Source: JAEZFI01 sp044508215 (GTDB lineage: Bacteria; Actinomycetota; Acidimicrobiia; Acidimicrobiales; Microtrichaceae). From it: a stretch of 35,899 nt of DNA. The translations under genes were made by a program, and so were the position numbers. The stretch covers positions 1 through 35,899 of the forward strand of contig JBIQID010000016.1 in the NCBI GenBank assembly GCA_044508215.1, read 5' to 3'. The notes under the pieces were generated by a model, which did not search any database, was not told the origin of the DNA, and worked only from the letters and a program-made list of their open reading frames with translations. Position 1 is the first letter of the stretch. Every line of letters begins with the position of its first letter. This document shows positions 29,932 to 35,899 of the stretch, piece after piece.

Positions 29932-30933
29932 TCACAGCAGCGCCCGGGCCACCGCCCGGCGGTGGTGGCGGGCGTCGCCGGACCGGCGGATGAGCGACCA
30001 CGCCCTCTTCATGAAGAGGTGGAGGTCGCACTCGACCGTGTACCCGATCGCCCCGTGGCACTGCAGCGCCACATCCGACACCTGCTGTGCCGCGTCCGAC
30101 GCCGCTGCCTTCGCCATCGAGACGTGGAGCGACGCGGCGGGATCGCCGTTGCTCAGCGAGTACGCCGCACGCCACACGAGCGGCTCGGCGAAGCTCACTG
30201 CGAGCAGCGCGTCGGCCAGGTGGTGCTTGACCGCCTGGAACGAGCCGATGGGCACGCCGAACTGCTTGCGCTCCGAGACGTAGGCGACGGTCTGGTCGAC
30301 CATCGCCCGGGAGAGGCCGCACAGCTCGGCGGCCGCGCCCAGCGCGGCCCGGTCCCGAGCGGCACCCGCAGCCTGGCGTGCGTCCGAGAGGAGCGTCGCT
30401 GCAGAAGGGGTCCACGTGGCGACGCCCAGCCGGCGGGCACCGTCGACGCTCTGGACCGGCGAGACCTCCACCACGTCGGGATCGACGAGGTGCAGGCCGT
30501 CGTCCGCCTCGAGGAGGAAGGCCACCGCCCCGTCCGCGTCGGCCACGGTCGGGTCCCACCCGAGGCCCACCGCCACCGTCGCGCCGCCGGCGCAGACCCG
30601 CTCGAGGAGGGCCTCGGCGTCGTCCGACTGGGCGTGGTCGCGGATCGCCGGCACCGCCACCAGGGCGACGTCGACGAGGGGGTCGGGCAGCGCCACCCGC
30701 CCCGCCTCGTGGCACAGGAGCACGAGGCCGAGCTCGTCCATCCCCATCCCGCCGACGCCCTCCGGCGCCAGCATGCCGACGACGCCCATCTCGACCAGCT
30801 GCGTCCAGACACCCGGCGCCCGGCCGTCCCCGGCCCAGGCGGAGCGGACCGCCTCGGGCGAGCACTCCTTGGCGAGCAGGTCCCGTGTCGCAGCGGCGAA
30901 CGCCAGCTGGTCCTCGCTGAAGGCGAACCTCAT
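29932..30933 (-). CDS. Acyl-CoA dehydrogenase, FadE32/FadE33-type partner subunit
   Basis: A 333-residue acyl-CoA dehydrogenase, shorter than typical (about 380-400). It begins MRFAFSEDQLAFAAATRDLL and contains WTQLVEMGVVGMLAPEGVGGMGMDELG, ERKQFGVPIGSFQAVKHHLAD and CHGAIGYTVECDLHLFMKRAW. The length and motifs match FadE32/FadE33 (about 318 residues), which form alpha2beta2 complexes with FadE31-like subunits and dehydrogenate HIP-derived acyl-CoAs. It follows the FadE31-like gene by 21 bases, with GGAGAGGGGAG as ribosome-binding site, in keeping with a heteromeric enzyme. Which of FadE32 and FadE33 it corresponds to cannot be settled by eye. Confidence 0.82.
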   Translation of the reverse strand: MRFAFSEDQLAFAAATRDLLAKECSPEAVRSAWAGDGRAPGVWTQLVEMGVVGMLAPEGVGGMGMDELGLVLLCHEAGRVALPDPLVDVALVAVPAIRDHAQSDDAEALLERVCAGGATVAVGLGWDPTVADADGAVAFLLEADDGLHLVDPDVVEVSPVQSVDGARRLGVATWTPSAATLLSDARQAAGAARDRAALGAAAELCGLSRAMVDQTVAYVSERKQFGVPIGSFQAVKHHLADALLAVSFAEPLVWRAAYSLSNGDPAASLHVSMAKAAASDAAQQVSDVALQCHGAIGYTVECDLHLFMKRAWSLIRRSGDARHHRRAVARALL

Positions 30934-30954
30934 GCCGTCACTCCCCTCTCCGGC

Positions 30955-32109
30955 TCACCGGCGTGGGAGGCCGAGGACCCGCTCGGCCACGATGTTCCGC
31001 TGGATCTCGTTGGTGCCGGCGTAGATCGGGCCGGAGAGGGCGAACTGGTAGCCCTTCATCCAGCCGTCCGCGTCCAGCTCCGCGTCGCCGCCGAGGACGT
31101 CGAGGGCGATCTGGTGCAGCCGCACGTCGAGCTCGGACCAGAAGATCTTGTTGAGGCTCGACCGGGCGCCCGGGGAGCCGCCCTCCGTGATCGTCGTGAC
31201 GTCACCGAGGGTGTAGAGCGCGTACGCCTCGGCGTCGATCCACGCCTGGGCCAGGGCGTCGCGGAGCAGCTCGTCGTCGGCGGCCCGCTCGCGCACGAGC
31301 TGCACCAGCCGCGCCGCCGTGGCCTGGAACCGGCCCGGCGAGCGGAGGGTGAGGCCCCGCTCCGAGGTGGTGGTCGCCATCGCCACCCCCCAGCCACCGT
31401 CGACCTCGCCGAGCGTTCCGCCGCGCTGCGGGTCGGCGTCGCCGTGCGGCACGTAGACGTCGTCGAAGAAGACCTCGGCGAAGCCCTCGTCGCCGTCGAG
31501 GCGGCCGAAGCCGCGCACGGTGACGCCCTCGGCGTCGAGCGGCACCAGGAAGTAGGTGAGGCCGTGGTGGCGGGTCGCCTGGGGATCGGTGCGGAAGAGG
31601 CCGAACAGGTGGGTGCAGAAGGCGCCCCGGGTGGTCCAGGTCTTCTGCCCGCTGAGCCGCCAGCCGTCACCGTCGCGGGTCGCCTTCGAGGTGATGCCGG
31701 CCAGGTCGCTGCCGGCGTTCGGCTCGGACCAGCCCTGGCACCACAGGTCCTGCGCCGCTGCCATGCGCGGCAGGTACCAGTCCTGCTGGTGACGGGTGCC
31801 GAACTCGAAGATGGTCGGCGCGAGGAGGAAGATCCCGTTCTGGGTGACGCGCTGGGGCGCACCGGCGCGGTAGTACTCCTCCTCGAAGATCAGCCACTCC
31901 CAGAGGGACGCGCCGCGACCGCCGTACTCCTCGGGCCACGACACCGCCGAGTAGCGCTGGTCGTGGAGCGCGTGCTCCCACTGCAGGTGCAGCGCGAACC
32001 CCTCGGCTGTGTCGCCGGAGGGAAGCGCCGGTCGAGGGACGTTGGCCTCGAGCCACGCCCGGGCCTCGTCGCGGAATACCTGCTCGTCCTCGCTCCAGGT
32101 CAGGTCCAC
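30955..32109 (-). CDS. fadE31: Acyl-CoA dehydrogenase FadE31
   Basis: A 384-residue acyl-CoA dehydrogenase. Seen: WPEEYGGRGASLWEWLIFEEEYYRAGAP, WCQGWSEPNAGSDLAG, FGLFRTDPQATRHHGLTYFLVPL, SERGLTLRSPGRFQA and IYAGTNEIQRNIVAERVLGLP. These are the features of FadE31, including the Ala in YAGTNE where MCAD has Glu. In Mycobacterium FadE31 pairs with FadE32, and here the short partner gene follows directly. The start GTG 32109 was picked because the coding pattern ends there and a CAGACT hexamer (plus coordinates 32116-32121) lies six bases upstream. The CTGACG operator is ten bases farther. This unit is separated from ipdABC by a hairpin and has its own operator. Confidence 0.86.
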   Translation of the reverse strand: MDLTWSEDEQVFRDEARAWLEANVPRPALPSGDTAEGFALHLQWEHALHDQRYSAVSWPEEYGGRGASLWEWLIFEEEYYRAGAPQRVTQNGIFLLAPTIFEFGTRHQQDWYLPRMAAAQDLWCQGWSEPNAGSDLAGITSKATRDGDGWRLSGQKTWTTRGAFCTHLFGLFRTDPQATRHHGLTYFLVPLDAEGVTVRGFGRLDGDEGFAEVFFDDVYVPHGDADPQRGGTLGEVDGGWGVAMATTTSERGLTLRSPGRFQATAARLVQLVRERAADDELLRDALAQAWIDAEAYALYTLGDVTTITEGGSPGARSSLNKIFWSELDVRLHQIALDVLGGDAELDADGWMKGYQFALSGPIYAGTNEIQRNIVAERVLGLPRR

Positions 32110-32130
32110 CCCGCGAGTCTGGCGCGGCGC

Positions 32131-32145
32131 CTGACGCGCCGTCAG
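32131..32145 (-). promoter_or_regulatory. CTGACG-N3-CGTCAG operator of the fadE31 unit
   Basis: CTGACG-CGC-CGTCAG, a perfect palindrome, lies 22 bases before the GTG of fadE31. The CAGACT -10 candidate sits between site and start. It is the same motif as at 3322, 10957 and 35006, so fadE31 should be co-regulated with fadE30, the SDR/LLM pair and ipdABC. Confidence 0.7.
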
Positions 32146-32180
32146 ATCCGCTCGCCGGGACCCCGCTCCTCCACCGTTTC

Positions 32181-32220
32181 GTTGTGCAGGATCGCCCCGT
32201 TCGGGGCGATCGTGCACAAC
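32181..32220 (-). terminator. Long hairpin between ipdC and fadE31, probable terminator
   Basis: The arms 32181-32199 and 32202-32220 are 19 bases each, with one mismatch and a two-base centre. They sit 10 bases after the ipdC stop (minus strand) and about 35 bases before the fadE31 operator. No T-run follows, as is common at high G+C. It most likely ends the ipdABC transcript; an operator or attenuator role is possible because the symmetry is unusually long. Confidence 0.55.
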
Positions 32221-32230
32221 AGAACGAATC

Positions 32231-33298
32231 TCAGGGGCGCGGGAGGCGGCCGAGCACCTCGATCGCCTCCGCCTCGATCCGGGCGAGCACGTCGGCGACC
32301 GGTGGCAGCTCGTCGATCGCTCCGACGACCTGGCCGGTGGGCAGGATCCCCACCTCGGGGTGGCCGTCGACCATCGCGGCCTTCGTGAGCATGGGGGCGT
32401 TCGCGGCCAGCGCCACCTGGGCCCAGGTGAGGCCCTGCTCGCGGCGCATCGCCAGACCCGTGCGCAGGAGGTCGCCCATGGAGGTGCCGGTCTGGCGCCT
32501 GAAGCGCAGCGCGTTCGCAGCAGCTCGCGGGAAGCGGAGGGGCCCGGGGGCCCGCTCGAGCGCGTCGATGACGTCGGTGCGGATCACCCGCTGCGGAGCG
32601 CCGTCGATCGCCGAGGTCACCACCGTGCCGGTGGGAGGGGTGGCGACGTAGATCTCCTTCACGTTCGACGGGACCTGCGACTCCGCCGTGAGGAGGAAGC
32701 GCGTGCCCATCGCGATGCCGTCGGCCCCGTAGGAGAGCGCTGCGACCAGCCCGCGGCCGTCGAAGAAGCCGCCCGCGGCCAGCACGACCACGTCGGTGCC
32801 GGCGAGGGCGTCCACCACCTGCGGCAGCAGGAGGGTGGTCGGGATCGATCCGGTGTGCCCGCCGCCCTCGCCGCCCTGTGCGATCACCGCGGCGACGCCC
32901 AGCTCGGCGACCTTCTCGGCGTGGCGGCGAGCGCCGACGGTGACGATCGTGGCCACGCCGGCCTCTCGCAGGCGCTCCACCTGGGCCGGACGAGGCGCTG
33001 CCGCGAAGCTCGCCACCGGGACCCCGCGCTCCACGATGAGGTCGATCCGGGCGTCCGCATCGGGCGCGCCGGGCAGCAGGTTCACCCCGAACGGGTTCGA
33101 CGTCCGCTCCGCCACCTTCGTGATCGCGGTGCGCAGCTCGGCGAGCGTCATCGTGGCCGAGGCGAGGATCCCGAGGCCTCCCGCCGACGACGTGGCCGCC
33201 GTCAAGGTGGCGCCGGACACCCAACCCATCCCGGTCTGCACGATCGGCAGCCGGACACCGAACCGCCGGCTGGCGCGCGTGTCGAGCGGGTGGCTCAC
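32231..33298 (-). CDS. ipdC: IpdC-like flavin-dependent oxidoreductase (nitronate monooxygenase family)
   Basis: A 355-residue TIM-barrel flavoprotein. It has LPIVQTGMGWVSGATL (FMN region), GGLGILASATMT, QGGEGGGHTGSIPTTLLLP, AAGGFFDGRGLVAALSYGADGIAMGTRFLL (phosphate binding) and NAPMLTKAAMVDG. These stretches match IpdC of the HIP pathway (Rv3553), which handles an unsaturated CoA intermediate between FadE30/IpdF and EchA20/IpdAB, rather than true nitronate monooxygenases. The GTG start overlaps the ipdB stop (GTGA), so all three ipd genes are translationally coupled. The exact reaction is taken from family knowledge. Confidence 0.9.
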   Translation of the reverse strand: MSHPLDTRASRRFGVRLPIVQTGMGWVSGATLTAATSSAGGLGILASATMTLAELRTAITKVAERTSNPFGVNLLPGAPDADARIDLIVERGVPVASFAAAPRPAQVERLREAGVATIVTVGARRHAEKVAELGVAAVIAQGGEGGGHTGSIPTTLLLPQVVDALAGTDVVVLAAGGFFDGRGLVAALSYGADGIAMGTRFLLTAESQVPSNVKEIYVATPPTGTVVTSAIDGAPQRVIRTDVIDALERAPGPLRFPRAAANALRFRRQTGTSMGDLLRTGLAMRREQGLTWAQVALAANAPMLTKAAMVDGHPEVGILPTGQVVGAIDELPPVADVLARIEAEAIEVLGRLPRP

Positions 33299-34098
33299 GG
33301 GTTGGGCACCTCTCGTTCGCGCAGGCCCTTCGGGTCGATCACCTCGCGGATGAGGTGGAGCTCGTCGGGCGTGGGGAGCCGGGTGGTCGGCACGTCGTCC
33401 GGGACCACCAGTTCGAACCCGGTCGCAGCGACGACCTCGTCGACCGTCACGCCGGGGTGCAGCGAGCGCAGCCGCATCCGGTGGTCGGGGGTCTCGAAGT
33501 CGAGCACGCAGAGGTTGGTGACGACGTGGCGGATCTCGTGGAACCGAGCAGCCACGGGGCCCAGCTCGGCGGCCCGGTCGTAGCCGACGCCGCACACCAC
33601 GTCGACGGCCTCCACGAACACGCCGGGCCCGTGGTTCGGCACCCAGTAGCTGGTCGTGTGGTTGATCGTGTTGCCCGGCGCGCCGCGGAAGCCGAGCAGC
33701 TGGGTGCGAGGCCGGTGCCAGTCGCCGATGCAGGCGATGTTCTGGTTGCCGTAGCGGTCGACCTGGGTGGCGCCCATCATCACGTGACGGCGGCCGTTCC
33801 AGAGGACCGAGAACATCTGTGCGTACGGGTTCCAGGCCTCGAGGAGGGCGTCGTCGGGATCGGCGCCCGGTGGCAGCGGATCCGCGGCGAAGCCGGCGAA
33901 GCCGTCGGTCATCACGAGGTGGGGCTCGAACGACTCGCGTGCGAGGCGGCCTCCGACCATGGGGATCGTCCCGATCGGGTTCGCGAGGCGCTCGCCGTCG
34001 CCCCGGAACGCCTCCGCGACGGCCACGCAGCAGATCTCTGCACGCGTGACCAGGTCCGACCCGTCGTAGCGGGATCCGATCGACTCCTGCTCGCTCAC
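33295..34098 (-). CDS. ipdB: COCHEA-CoA hydrolase beta subunit
   Basis: A 267-residue class I CoA-transferase-like subunit. Features: TRAEICCVAVAEAFRGDG near the N-terminus, GTIPMVGGRLARESFEPHLVMTDG, RRHVMMGATQVDRYGNQNIA, FRGAPGNTINHTTSYWV, FVEAVDVVCGVGYD and LPTPDELHLIREVIDPKGLRERE. This is IpdB as known in Mycobacterium and Rhodococcus. With IpdA it opens the last steroid ring (hydrolysis of COCHEA-CoA, not CoA transfer). It begins at GTG 34098, overlapping the ipdA stop (GTGA), as expected for two subunits made in equal amounts. It is downstream of the 35006 operator. Confidence 0.92.
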   Translation of the reverse strand: MSEQESIGSRYDGSDLVTRAEICCVAVAEAFRGDGERLANPIGTIPMVGGRLARESFEPHLVMTDGFAGFAADPLPPGADPDDALLEAWNPYAQMFSVLWNGRRHVMMGATQVDRYGNQNIACIGDWHRPRTQLLGFRGAPGNTINHTTSYWVPNHGPGVFVEAVDVVCGVGYDRAAELGPVAARFHEIRHVVTNLCVLDFETPDHRMRLRSLHPGVTVDEVVAATGFELVVPDDVPTTRLPTPDELHLIREVIDPKGLREREVPNP

Positions 34099-34967
34099 TG
34101 CGCCACCCCCACGAGTCGCTGGTAGTCCTCCTCGGGGACCATCAGGTACTTCTCGTTGAACGCCTGCCACGCCTCGTCGCTCTTCGCCGACGACGCGTAC
34201 TCCTTCTGGAAGGCCTCGTCGCGCCCGTAGTCCGGGGGGCACTCGGTGAAGTGCGCCGCGCCTCGCCGCTCGACGACCCCCGTGGTCATCAGCCGGCTGA
34301 TGCGACGGGTGTGGCGGGGTCCGAGCTCGGCCAGCTCGGCCGTGTCGACGACCTGTTCGCAGCTCATGAAGCAGCGGTCGGCGGCCATCGCCATCGTGTC
34401 GTCCATGTAGAGGTCGCTGTTCAGGAACTGGCCGTTGCCGCCCTGGTCGGCCCGGTGCATGTGGATCAGCGCCACGTCGAGGTGCAGCGCCGGCACGGCG
34501 AGCAGCTCCTCGGGGTCCGCTCCGTCGGGACCGGGGTACGGGGAGGTCACCGTCCGCAGGTGCGGGAACAGCCGCGGCACGTCGCTGCCCAGCCCGGCGC
34601 GGGTCGGCAGGAACGGCACCCGCCACGCGGCCGCCTGGAGGGCCAGGAGCAGCATCCCCTCGTCGTACTCGACCGCCTCGATCACCTCGTTCTGGCGCGC
34701 CCAGCGGTAGTGCGGCTCGAGCGGGATCGTGTCGAGCGAGACGAAGCCCGAGACGACCTTGGAGGCCTTGCCGGAGCGCACGAGGAGGCCCACGTCGGGT
34801 CCGCCGTAGCTCACCACGGTGAGGTCCTTCAGGTCGCTGCGGACGATCTCCCGCACCAGCGACATGGGCTTGCGCCGCGACCCCCAGCCACCGATCCCGA
34901 TGGTCATCCCGTCGGTGAGGGAGGCCACCACCTCGGCCTCGGTCGTTCGCTTGTCGGGGATCGCCAT
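34095..34967 (-). CDS. ipdA: COCHEA-CoA hydrolase alpha subunit
   Basis: A 290-residue CoA-transferase-like subunit. The mark of IpdA is IGGWGSRRKPM (residues 25-35), then LTVVSYGGPDVGLL, and YDEGMLLLALQAAAWRVPFLPTRAGLGSDV. The Glu103 of DEGM is at the position that I recall as critical in IpdAB (about Glu105). Later it has TVTSPYPGPDG and HFTECPPDYGRDEAFQKEY. The start is ATG 34967 with GAGGAG seven bases upstream. It heads ipdA-ipdB-ipdC, 38 bases from the CTGACG-type operator. A GC-rich hairpin lies in the leader between operator and ATG. Confidence 0.93.
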   Translation of the reverse strand: MAIPDKRTTEAEVVASLTDGMTIGIGGWGSRRKPMSLVREIVRSDLKDLTVVSYGGPDVGLLVRSGKASKVVSGFVSLDTIPLEPHYRWARQNEVIEAVEYDEGMLLLALQAAAWRVPFLPTRAGLGSDVPRLFPHLRTVTSPYPGPDGADPEELLAVPALHLDVALIHMHRADQGGNGQFLNSDLYMDDTMAMAADRCFMSCEQVVDTAELAELGPRHTRRISRLMTTGVVERRGAAHFTECPPDYGRDEAFQKEYASSAKSDEAWQAFNEKYLMVPEEDYQRLVGVAQ

Positions 34968-35004
34968 GCCGCTCCTCGCTCTCGCCGGCCGCGAGCGGCC
35001 GGGG

Positions 35005-35021
35005 CCTGACACCTCGTCAGG
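35005..35021 (-). promoter_or_regulatory. CTGACA-N3-CGTCAG operator of ipdABC
   Basis: CCTGAC-ACCTC-GTCAGG at 35005-35021. It matches the CTGACG-N3-CGTCAG pattern with one change, and with neighbours has GCCTGAC/GTCAGGC arms. It is 38 bases before the ipdA ATG. Unlike the other three sites, an untranslated leader with Shine-Dalgarno separates it from the gene. Confidence 0.6.
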
Positions 35022-35095
35022 CGACGGTAGCCCGCCCCTTCGGACCGCCCGGAATCGCGAGCGGGGCGCGCCGCGGCCCCACGGCGGCCATGGCG

Positions 35096-35101
35096 TACCA
35101 T
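35096..35101 (+). promoter_or_regulatory. -10 hexamer of the lipoprotein promoter
   Basis: TACCAT, 34 bases before the ATG at 35136, matches TAnnnT. The transcript would have a leader of about 27 bases with a GGAG ribosome-binding site. No good -35 is recognised. Confidence 0.4.
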
Positions 35102-35135
35102 CTGCGCCGCCCCCGACCACCCGGAGCCTGAACAC

Positions 35136-35723
35136 ATGTCGAAGCGCAACCTCGTCGCCGCACTCCTGCTCACCGTCCTGCCGGTGTCGCTCGTCGCCTG
35201 TGGTGGCGACGACGACGAATCGGGCGACGCCACGACGACGACCACCGAAGCCGAGGCGCCGGACGGCACGGGCGGCGACGACTCCTCCCCCGACACGAGC
35301 GACGCCACCGACGAGGCGCCCGACGACACCGAGGGCCAGGTCGGCTTCGACGACGGGGTGAAGGAAGCCCGCGACAAGATCGAGTCGGCCTCCGAGCTGT
35401 GCGACGTCTGGGAGATCAACAACTACCTCGCCAGCGTGGGCCAGCCCGAGGGCCGCGACCAGGTGAAGGCCGCCGTCGAGGTCACGGCCGGCATGTGGCG
35501 CAAGATGGCGGACACCGCCCCTGACTCGATCAGCGCCGAGGCCGAGGTCCTGCGTGGCCTGGCCGACGAGTTCGAGCAGGGCGCCGAGGGCGTCGACTAC
35601 GACTTCGACAAGGTCTCGGCACTTGACGTGCTCGATTCCGAGGAAGCCCAGCAGGCACAGCAGAAGTTCGCCGAGGTCGCCAGCGTGGAGTGCCGCGACG
35701 ACTCCACCACGCCCGGCGGCTGA
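35136..35723 (+). CDS. Lipoprotein of unknown function
   Basis: A 195-residue secreted lipoprotein. The signal peptide MSKRNLVAALLLTVLPVSLVACGG has the lipobox LVAC (Cys22), so the mature protein should be lipid-anchored outside the membrane. A low-complexity linker rich in Asp, Thr and Glu fills about residues 24-65. A helical domain follows, with FDDGVKEARDKIESASELCDVWEINNYLA, KAAVEVTAGMWRKMADTAPD and LADEFEQGAEGV. I do not recognise the family. It lies on the plus strand between ipdA and echA20, both on the minus strand, separated from echA20 by a hairpin. No operator of the HIP type serves it. Confidence 0.82.
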   Translation: MSKRNLVAALLLTVLPVSLVACGGDDDESGDATTTTTEAEAPDGTGGDDSSPDTSDATDEAPDDTEGQVGFDDGVKEARDKIESASELCDVWEINNYLASVGQPEGRDQVKAAVEVTAGMWRKMADTAPDSISAEAEVLRGLADEFEQGAEGVDYDFDKVSALDVLDSEEAQQAQQKFAEVASVECRDDSTTPGG

Positions 35724-35746
35724 GACCAGCTCGGTCCGATCGAGAC

Positions 35747-35776
35747 CAGCGCCGCCCGCTCCGGCGGGCGGCGCTG
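35747..35776. terminator. Bidirectional hairpin terminator between the lipoprotein gene and echA20
   Basis: A perfect 13-bp stem (35747-35759 and 35764-35776) with a TCCG loop, lying 23 bases after the lipoprotein stop and 10 bases before the echA20 stop. Convergent genes on both sides suggest that it ends both transcripts. Confidence 0.65.
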
Positions 35777-35786
35777 TCGCGTCAGG

Positions 35787-35899
35787 TCACTTGCTGTACT
35801 TCGCCTCGGTCTTCGACACGAACGCCTCGCGCGCCTCGTCGGAGACGCCCGAGAGGTTCAGCTCGAAGGTGAAGCCCTGCTCGAAGCGGTAGCTGCGCT
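35787..35899 (-). CDS. echA20: EchA20 C-terminus (5' end outside the window)
   Basis: The last 36 residues of a reading frame that enters from the right edge: RSYRFEQGFTFELNLSGVSD, then EAREAFVSKTEAKYSK and a stop. This closely resembles the C-terminal tail of EchA20 (Rv3550), the crotonase that opens the ring of HIEC-CoA before IpdAB acts. The 'YR.EQGFTFELNL.GV.DE.R.AFV' pattern is specific enough to support it. In Mycobacterium echA20 is directly followed by ipdA and ipdB; here a lipoprotein gene lies between. Only the tail is seen, so another crotonase cannot be ruled out. Confidence 0.72.
   Translation of the reverse strand, partial: RSYRFEQGFTFELNLSGVSDEAREAFVSKTEAKYSK

Noticed and set aside
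1..35899. Transfer RNA genes, IS elements, attachment sites or CRISPR repeats
   Set aside because: I looked for tRNA T-arm motifs, transposase-like proteins and direct repeats and found none; the antisense frames account for all remaining long open frames.

Overview
The window is about 70% G+C, uses many GTG starts, and carries two 100-base runs of N (scaffold joins). It is a piece of a draft high-GC Actinomycetota genome or MAG. Gene content (F420-type LLM oxidoreductase, actinobacterial FadE/Ipd steroid genes, a rifamycin phosphotransferase with an RAE-like element) and leaderless promoters of the form TAnnnT-N6-8-start fit actinobacteria. My guess is Acidimicrobiia or a relative; that is inference only. 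There is no phage, IS element, CRISPR array, rRNA or tRNA that I can see.
The dominant theme is breakdown of the steroid C/D-ring remnant HIP (methylhexahydroindanedione propionate), known from Mycobacterium and Rhodococcus as the KstR2 regulon. The gene set is scattered over the window: fadE30-ipdF (3351-5355), fadA6 (23944-25092), fadE31 and a FadE32/33-type partner (29932-32109), ipdA-ipdB-ipdC (32231-34967) and the 3' end of echA20 (35787 to the right edge). FadD3 and a KstR2-type regulator are not in the window. Four promoters share a palindrome CTGACG-N3-CGTCAG: before fadE30, between a 17beta-HSD-like SDR and an F420-type LLM oxidoreductase, before fadE31 and before ipdA. I propose this is the operator of the local HIP regulon, and that it differs from the mycobacterial KstR2 box. 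A separate acyl-CoA dehydrogenase/SDR pair (17472-19560) carries instead a perfect KstR-type box over its -10.
Layout: 1-3266, partial Gfo/Idh/MocA oxidoreductase, a small unknown protein, and tandem membrane-anchored esterases. 3322-7133, fadE30, ipdF, a MaoC-like protein, a palindrome and a thiolase. 7169-9767, membrane proteins, a D-threonine aldolase-like enzyme and panD. 10026-12892, the SDR/LLM divergent pair and a membrane protein. 12950-17410, methyltransferase, stand-alone LigD-type polymerase, GGDEF-EAL protein. 17472-20671, SDR, acyl-CoA dehydrogenase and a DUF2804 protein. 20708-23909, a membrane protein and rph behind an RAE-like element. 23944-27534, fadA6 and a membrane GGDEF-EAL protein. 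27643-29834, a tight three-gene cassette of pyruvoyl-dependent arginine decarboxylase plus two acyltransferase-like proteins, possibly an undescribed acyl-agmatine pathway. 29932-35899, the main HIP block, with a lipoprotein gene lying between echA20 and ipdA.
No gene-free stretch exceeds 300 bases.
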